Positions 59,209-64,000 of a stretch of DNA of 64,000 nt are shown piece after piece. This DNA comes from Streptomyces sp. NBC_00234 (GTDB lineage Bacteria > Actinomycetota > Actinomycetes > Streptomycetales > Streptomycetaceae). Numbering within the stretch: position 1 is the stretch's first letter; every line of letters starts with the position of its first letter. The stretch covers positions 2,914,001 to 2,978,000 of the forward strand of contig NZ_CP108101.1 of NCBI RefSeq assembly GCF_036195325.1, given 5' to 3'. Both the position numbers and the translations under genes were made by a program. A model generated the notes under the pieces. It worked only from the letters and a program-made list of their open reading frames with translations. It did not search any database and had not been told where the DNA came from.

Positions 59209-60006
59209 TCAGCGGTACGAGGCCCTGGTCCGGATGCGGGAGACGCCGAGCAGGACGAGCAGCGTCGAACCCATCAGGACCACGGCCACCGCGGCGCCGG
59301 TGAAGAGCGAGCCACGGTCGGTGGCCGCGAAGATCTGCACCGGAAGCGGTGTCCAGTCCGGCGGGTAGAGCATCATCGTGGCGCTCAGCTCGCCCATGGA
59401 CAGGGCGAAGCAGAGACCGGCCGCCGCTGTCAGCGAAGGCAGCAGGAGCGGCAGTCTGATCCGCCACAGGACGTACGAGGGGCGGGCGCCGAGGCTGGCC
59501 GCCGCCTGCTCGTACATCGGGTCGAGACGTACTGTCGCGGCCGAAACCGACTGATAGGCAAACGCCGTGACAAGAACGGTGTGCGCGAGGATCACGATCC
59601 AGCGCGTCCCGTTGAGGAGCATCGGCGGCTGGCTGAACGCGACGAGCACCGCGAGGCCGACGACGACCGAGGGCACGGCGACCGGCAGCATGAACAGCGC
59701 GTCCAGGAACCTCTTTCCGCCCTTGCGCAGCGAGGCGGCGGCGATCGCGGCCCAGGAGCCGACGGTCAGGGCCAGCAGGCTGGCGCTGACGGCGGTGACC
59801 AGGCTGGTGGTGAGGGCCTGGAGCGAATCACCGCTGGTGGCGGCTGCGTAGTGCTCGGCGGTGGGCCCGGAGGGGAAGGCCCCGGACCAGTTCGTGGCGA
59901 ACGAGGCGGCCACGATCACCAGCAGCGGCACCGCGAACAGGGGGACGAAGAGGAGGAAGAAGAGGGCCCGGACGGCCCACGTGGCGGCTCGGCTATGCAC
60001 CAACAC
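59209..60006 (-). CDS. Phosphonate-type ABC permease 2
   Basis: This encodes 265 residues with six membrane segments, beginning VRALFFLLFVPLFAVPLLVI. The ATPase-contact loop is MYEQAAASLGARPSYVLWRI. It starts with GTG 60006, overlapping permease 1 by 14 nt. A GTG at 60000 is an alternative. It forms the membrane channel with permease 1. Confidence 0.78.
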   Translation of the reverse strand: MLVHSRAATWAVRALFFLLFVPLFAVPLLVIVAASFATNWSGAFPSGPTAEHYAAATSGDSLQALTTSLVTAVSASLLALTVGSWAAIAAASLRKGGKRFLDALFMLPVAVPSVVVGLAVLVAFSQPPMLLNGTRWIVILAHTVLVTAFAYQSVSAATVRLDPMYEQAAASLGARPSYVLWRIRLPLLLPSLTAAAGLCFALSMGELSATMMLYPPDWTPLPVQIFAATDRGSLFTGAAVAVVLMGSTLLVLLGVSRIRTRASYR

Positions 60007-60889
60007 GGCGGCTCACCATCCGATAGAGGCTGTAGAGACCGACCGAGATCGCGATGTTGACGACGGCGACGACGCAGGCGGCCGGGTAGTCGGATTCGAG
60101 GATGGCCTTGCCGTAGACGAGCATCGGCAGGGTCGTGACCCCTTTCGCCCCGGTGAACAGCACGATGCCGAATTCGTTGAGGCACATGACGAGGACCAGA
60201 CTGCCGCCCGCCGCGAGCGCGGGAAGGGCCTCGGGGATGATCACCTTCCGCACGATCCGGGCGGGGCGGGCGCCCAGCGAGGAGGCCACCTCCAGCTGCG
60301 CGGTGTCGAGCTGGGAGAAGGCGGCGAGCAGGGGCCGCATCACGAACGGGGTGAAGTACGTGATCTCGGCGAGGAGTACGCCCCACGGGGTGGTGAGGAA
60401 GTGGAAGGGCCCGTCGGCCGCGCCGGTGGCGTCGGTCCAGATGCCGTTGGCCATGCCGACCGTGCCGTAGATGAACAGCAGGGCCAGCGTGATCAGGAAC
60501 GACGGGAAGGAGAGGAAGACGTCGATGAACCTGGCGACGGCCTTCCCGCCCGGGAACGGCACGAACGCGATGATCAGGGCCAGGACGAAGCCGAGCACGA
60601 GACAGCCCACCGTCGATCCGACGGCGAGCCACACGGTGGTCGTCAGCGCGGAGCGGAAGGACTCGGAGGCGAAGACGTCCGCGTACGGGGCGAGTGAGGT
60701 GCCGCCCTCGTCGGGTGTGACGGACTGCTGGACGACGAGCGCCAGCGGGTAGAGGAAGACGAGGGTGAGGACGGCGACGGGCGGCAGGGCCCAGACCCAG
60801 GCCGGGGCCTTCCGGCCCGTCCGCCGGTCGAGGGCGGACCGGCTGCCGGACGGACCCCGGCGGAGGTCTCCGGTCACGGCGCTAGCCAC
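59993..60889 (-). CDS. Phosphonate-type ABC permease 1
   Basis: This encodes 298 residues with six membrane segments, starting near VWALPPVAVLTLVFLYPLAL. The ATPase-contact loop is TAQLEVASSLGARPARIVRK. I chose GTG 60889: it overlaps the ATPase gene by 8 nt and has GGAGG upstream. The longer open frame to 61042 starts inside the ATPase gene and has an odd Cys-rich translation. Confidence 0.8.
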   Translation of the reverse strand: MASAVTGDLRRGPSGSRSALDRRTGRKAPAWVWALPPVAVLTLVFLYPLALVVQQSVTPDEGGTSLAPYADVFASESFRSALTTTVWLAVGSTVGCLVLGFVLALIIAFVPFPGGKAVARFIDVFLSFPSFLITLALLFIYGTVGMANGIWTDATGAADGPFHFLTTPWGVLLAEITYFTPFVMRPLLAAFSQLDTAQLEVASSLGARPARIVRKVIIPEALPALAAGGSLVLVMCLNEFGIVLFTGAKGVTTLPMLVYGKAILESDYPAACVVAVVNIAISVGLYSLYRMVSRRVGA

Positions 60890-62012
60890 GGGCTCCTCCG
60901 GACACGGTCGCGCCCGCGAACTCCTCCATGGCTCCGGCGCCCTGGGAGGCGCCCACCGCGGGCAGCAGCACCGCGTCCTCGGGCGCGAAGTGCAGCGTGA
61001 CCCGGTCCCCCAGCACGGGCGTCTCGCGCAGCTCCCGCACATCCGCCTTGAGGCGGTGGCCGTCGACGTCCACGTAGAGCCGGTGGGTGGAGCCCCGCCA
61101 CTGGACCTCGGCGATCGTTCCGGTGAGGGCGTTGGGACCCTCGCCGAGACCGACGAGGTGGGGGCGTACGCACAGGGTCGCCGTGCTGCCCTCGGCCGCC
61201 TCGCCGGTGGAGAGCCGCAGCTCCTGTCCGGCGAAGGCGACGGATCCCGAACCGACCGTGACGGGAAGGAGATTGGCGTTGCCCACGAAGGAGGCGGTGA
61301 ATTCCGTACGGGGACGGCGGTACAGGTCCTGCGGGGTGCCGCAGTCCTGCAGCCGCGCCTTGTCCATGACGGCGATCCGGTCGGCGAGGGTCAGCGCCTC
61401 GACCTGGTCGTGGGTGACGTACAGGATGGAGACGTCCGGCAGTTCGCGGTGCAGGCGCGCCAGTTCGGCGAGCATTCCGGAGCGGAGCTGGGCGTCGAGC
61501 GCGGAGAGGGGTTCGTCGAGCAGCAGGACGCCGGGCCGGATGGCGAGGGCGCGGGCGATGGCGACGCGCTGCTGCTGACCGCCGGAGAGCTCGCGGGGGT
61601 AACGCCGGGCGTAGCCGCCCATGCCGACGAGTTCGAGTGCTTCGGTGACCCGTCCGGGTATCTCGGACTTGGGGACCTTGTGGGCCTTGAGTCCGAAGGC
61701 GACGTTCTCCCGGACCCGCATGTGCGGGAACAGGGCGTACTGCTGGACGACCATGCCGATGCCCCGCCGGTACGGGGGCAGCCCGGTGACGTCGCGGTCG
61801 CCGAGCAGGACCCGCCCGGAGGCGGGCCGGACGAATCCGGCGACGGCGCGCAGCGCGGTGGTCTTCCCTGAGCCGGAGGGTCCGAGCAGCGCCATGACCT
61901 CGCCGGGTTCGACGGTCAGGTCGAGCCGGTCGAGGACGACGTTCTTCCCGTACGCGACGGTGACCTGGTCGAACCGGATGCCGCTGCGGACGGCGCCGCC
62001 GCCGCCCGTCAT
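60882..62012 (-). CDS. Phosphonate-type ABC transporter ATPase
   Basis: This encodes 376 residues. Walker A is LLGPSGSGKTT, signature LSGGQQQRVAIARAL, Walker B LLLDEPLSALD and H-loop VTHDQVEALTLADR. The C-terminal 130 residues form a TOBE-like regulatory domain (CVRPHLVGLGEGPNALTGTI), placing it in the spermidine/iron/phosphonate group of ATPases. It overlaps the hydrolase gene upstream (ATGA), indicating tight coupling in the operon. Confidence 0.85.
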   Translation of the reverse strand: MTGGGGAVRSGIRFDQVTVAYGKNVVLDRLDLTVEPGEVMALLGPSGSGKTTALRAVAGFVRPASGRVLLGDRDVTGLPPYRRGIGMVVQQYALFPHMRVRENVAFGLKAHKVPKSEIPGRVTEALELVGMGGYARRYPRELSGGQQQRVAIARALAIRPGVLLLDEPLSALDAQLRSGMLAELARLHRELPDVSILYVTHDQVEALTLADRIAVMDKARLQDCGTPQDLYRRPRTEFTASFVGNANLLPVTVGSGSVAFAGQELRLSTGEAAEGSTATLCVRPHLVGLGEGPNALTGTIAEVQWRGSTHRLYVDVDGHRLKADVRELRETPVLGDRVTLHFAPEDAVLLPAVGASQGAGAMEEFAGATVSGGARG

Positions 62013-62716
62013 GCCTCGGCCCTCGCGATCAGGTCGGGCAGCTCGGCGACCGACCCGAGGACGTGGGTGGCGCCGTGAAGCTCCAGCCGCTCCTTGTCGT
62101 GGGCGCCGGTCAGGACGCCCGCGACGATGCCGGCCCCGGAGCGTACGCCGCTGAGCATGTCGTACGAGGTGTCGCCCGCGACCACGACGTCCCGGACGCC
62201 GTCCACGGCGCCGGTGCGCAGGAACGCGGCGAGGACCATGTCCGGGTAGGGGCGGCCACGGCCGCCCGCGTCGGCCGGGCAGAGGGTGAGGGCGGCGAGG
62301 TCCTGCCAGCCGAGGGCGCCGAGGATGGCGTCCTGGGTGGGGCGGGCGAAGCCGGTGGACAGGACCACCGTGCGGCCGGCCGCCTTCAGTTCCTCGATGG
62401 CCTCCCGGGCACCGGGGACCGGGGCGACGAGGCCGCCGTCGACGAGGTCCCCGTACGCCTCCTCGAAGGCGGTGTTGGCCTGCTGGGCCCTGTCCTCGTC
62501 CCCGAAGAGGTGCCGGAAGACGGAGATCTTGGACTCGCCCATGGTGGCGCGGACATGGGCCAGCTTCTCGGCGTGCTCGGCGGAGCCGGGCTCGACGCCC
62601 AGCCGCTTGGCGGCGGCGGCGAACGCCTGCTCGACCAGTCCGCCGTCGGCGACGGTCGTCCCCGCCATGTCGAGCACGATCAGGTCGTGGGTGCGCTTCT
62701 CGGTCACTGTGTTCAC
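62009..62716 (-). CDS. Phosphonatase-like HAD hydrolase
   Basis: This encodes 235 residues if GTG 62716 is used. GTG 62707 is an alternative. The nucleophile motif is LIVLDMAGTTVADGG, close to the DWAGTxVD of phosphonoacetaldehyde hydrolase. In the cap domain, MGESKISVFRHLFG keeps a Lys at the position that forms the Schiff base in PhnX. Motif IV is VVAGDTSYDMLSGV. It probably splits a phosphonate aldehyde into aldehyde and phosphate. The gene lies directly after the FAD oxidoreductase gene, with stop and start overlapping. Confidence 0.8.
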   Translation of the reverse strand: MNTVTEKRTHDLIVLDMAGTTVADGGLVEQAFAAAAKRLGVEPGSAEHAEKLAHVRATMGESKISVFRHLFGDEDRAQQANTAFEEAYGDLVDGGLVAPVPGAREAIEELKAAGRTVVLSTGFARPTQDAILGALGWQDLAALTLCPADAGGRGRPYPDMVLAAFLRTGAVDGVRDVVVAGDTSYDMLSGVRSGAGIVAGVLTGAHDKERLELHGATHVLGSVAELPDLIARAEA

Positions 62717-63837
62717 CAGCCCAGTTCGTCGGCGGTCGTTTCGGCGATGGCGGGCGAGCAGGTCATCCCGCGCCCGCCCGGTCCGGTGACGAGCCAGGTG
62801 CCGCCGCGTACCTGCTGGCGGTGGACGACCCGGCTCGTGTCGGTGCACTGGGCGTAGACCCCGGCCCAGCGGTGGCGGATCCTCGGCAGCGGGCGGCCGA
62901 GGAAGGACTCGACGACCCGGGTGAGGTGCTCGTACGGCTCCTCGACGGTGTCGAAGGCGAAGGGGTGTTCGTACTCGTGCGTGTCGCCGATGGTCAGCCC
63001 GCCGTCGCGGCGTTGCACCATGAGCAGTTGCATCCGGTGCTCGGCGGCGGTCGGCTGCTGGGCCTGGCCGGCGTTGAGAGCGTCCAGGGCCCCGCCCGCG
63101 TAGGCCGGGTAGTAGCGGAAGCTGTCGGCGTCGGCGACGGACGTGGTGAGCGCCTCGCCCAGCGGGTCGGTCTGCATCATCTGGAGGCGGACACGGCGCA
63201 CGGGCAGGTCGGGGCCGGCCAGTTCGCGTACGAGACCGCCGAGCCAGGCACCGGTGCACAGGACGACCGCGTCGCCGGTGTGCACGTCGCCGTGGTCGTC
63301 GCGGACCGCACTGTCGCCGATCACCTCGCGGACCTCACGGCCACCGAGGTAGGTGTATCTGCCGGACACCAGCAGTGCTTCCTTCAGCGCCAGTTGGGCG
63401 GTGCGCGGCTCGACGGCCGCGTCCCGCTCGCACCACAGCGCCGCCTCGAACGCTCCGCGCAGGGCCGGGTTGACGGCTCGTGCCTCCCTGGCGGTGAGCA
63501 GCTTGTAGCCGCGCGCCGCGGCGTCGGGGCGGGCGACGGCCGCCTCGGCGACGGCGATCTCCAGTGCGGTACGGAGCGGGGTGAGCGATCCGCAGGGGCG
63601 GAAGCCCAGGCCGGGGACCTGTGCGCCGATGCCCTCCCACAGCTCACGGGCGCGCAGGGCGGTGTCGAGCTCCTCGCCGCCCGCCCGGCCACTGACCCAT
63701 ATCTGTCCGAAGTTGCGAAGGGATGCTCCGCGCGCCTCGCTCTCTCGCTCGATCTGTACGACCTCGTGGCCGCGGTTCACTGCGTGCCAGGCGTGCATGG
63801 TTCCCACCACGCCGGCTCCTACGACGATGACTCTCAC
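62713..63837 (-). CDS. FAD-dependent oxidoreductase, phosphonate-associated
   Basis: This encodes 374 residues of the DadA/glycine-oxidase type. The FAD-binding motif is VRVIVVGAGVVGTMHAWHAV, the second FAD region is AVVLCTGAWLGGLV, and the C-terminus has TGPGGRGMTCSPA. Such enzymes oxidise amines. Next to a phosphonatase-like hydrolase and an aminoethylphosphonate-type transporter, this suggests oxidation of aminoethylphosphonate or an N-methyl derivative to phosphonoacetaldehyde. GTG 63837 gives a clean Rossmann start and has GAGGAG upstream. It is the first gene of the leftward operon. Confidence 0.8.
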   Translation of the reverse strand: MRVIVVGAGVVGTMHAWHAVNRGHEVVQIERESEARGASLRNFGQIWVSGRAGGEELDTALRARELWEGIGAQVPGLGFRPCGSLTPLRTALEIAVAEAAVARPDAAARGYKLLTAREARAVNPALRGAFEAALWCERDAAVEPRTAQLALKEALLVSGRYTYLGGREVREVIGDSAVRDDHGDVHTGDAVVLCTGAWLGGLVRELAGPDLPVRRVRLQMMQTDPLGEALTTSVADADSFRYYPAYAGGALDALNAGQAQQPTAAEHRMQLLMVQRRDGGLTIGDTHEYEHPFAFDTVEEPYEHLTRVVESFLGRPLPRIRHRWAGVYAQCTDTSRVVHRQQVRGGTWLVTGPGGRGMTCSPAIAETTADELGW

Positions 63838-63913
63838 GACGGCAACGCTCCTCGGGGCGGGTGGCCCGAACGAATCGGTACGGCAACGGGAGGGTGAACG
63901 AGCACCCAAGGTT

Positions 63914-63930
63914 GGCCTAGACCCGTTACG
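63914..63930. promoter_or_regulatory. Operator-like site upstream of the phosphonate operon
   Basis: GGCCTAGACCCGTTACG resembles the GntR/HutC-type palindrome and closely matches the site at 58037, upstream of the AP-superfamily gene. Both continue with GACCCGTTA. It lies 77-93 nt upstream of the first gene of the operon. Confidence 0.5.
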
Positions 63931-63961
63931 TCGTCGTTATCAATATGCGTCGTTTACCGGT

Positions 63962-63987
63962 CGCCGAGGCTCGATTCGGCCTCGGCG
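63962..63987. terminator. Hairpin at the right edge of the window
   Basis: CGCCGAGGC pairs perfectly with GCCTCGGCG around an 8-nt loop. It probably ends a leftward gene located beyond 64000. Confidence 0.55.
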
Positions 63988-64000
63988 GCTCAGCGTTGGT

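Noticed and set aside
1..64000. CRISPR array or insertion sequence
   Set aside because: No regularly spaced repeats, transposase motifs or terminal inverted repeats flanking a transposase were observed.

Overview
This window is a stretch of a Streptomyces chromosome. The G+C content is very high, and coding frames are strongly biased to G or C in the third codon position. Starts are often GTG, with GGAGG-type ribosome binding sites. Marker genes appear in an order I remember from S. coelicolor: desD, hexosaminidase, glmS, adpA, ornA, cebR-cebEFG-bglC, then cdgA, an LPMO, cslA-glxA and a GH6 gene. No insertion sequence, prophage, CRISPR array or foreign-looking segment was seen. No TTA codon was found in any gene called here.

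Positions 1-11400 hold the 3' part of the desferrioxamine synthetase gene desD, a DasR-boxed GH20 hexosaminidase, glmS, an acetate-transporter-like protein, a universal stress protein, the developmental regulator adpA, ornA and tRNA-His. Positions 10350-16400 are the cellobiose/cello-oligosaccharide system: repressor CebR, its 14-bp operator, transporter CebEFG and beta-glucosidase BglC. Positions 16500-27700 hold an aspartate 4-decarboxylase-like enzyme, a CBM2-GH18 chitinase, a two-component system, a spermidine-synthase-fold protein, an XRE/TPR-type regulator, a histidine phosphatase and an Aur1-like PAP2 protein.

Positions 27579-31686 are three overlapping genes: a RecB-type nuclease with an Fe-S-like cysteine cluster, an unrecognised 538-residue protein, and a compact SF1 helicase. 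I regard this as the best candidate for an undescribed system. Small conserved proteins and the first of three identical tRNA-Lys(CTT) genes follow. Positions 33000-44000 hold an M6-type metalloprotease, a PAS-GGDEF-EAL protein (CdgA), a luciferase-like monooxygenase, and an ectoine-type locus: EutA-like protein, 2-hydroxyacid dehydrogenase, EhuBCDA-type ABC transporter and IclR regulator.

Positions 44100-53900 form a cell-envelope block: an LPMO with a DasR box, an SPFH protein, an NlpC/P60-type protein, then CslA, GlxA and a GH6 protein. In S. coelicolor and S. lividans the CslA/GlxA machinery makes a tip-localised glycan. Positions 54200-56400 hold a sortase, a secreted partner and a NagD-like phosphatase. 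Positions 56470-64000 form a phosphonate-type locus: a Tat-exported alkaline-phosphatase-superfamily protein, an aminoethylphosphonate-type ABC transporter, a phosphonatase-like hydrolase and an FAD oxidoreductase. Two similar operator-like sites lie upstream of its two transcription units.

Functional names rest on motifs and gene order read by eye. No database search or alignment was run.
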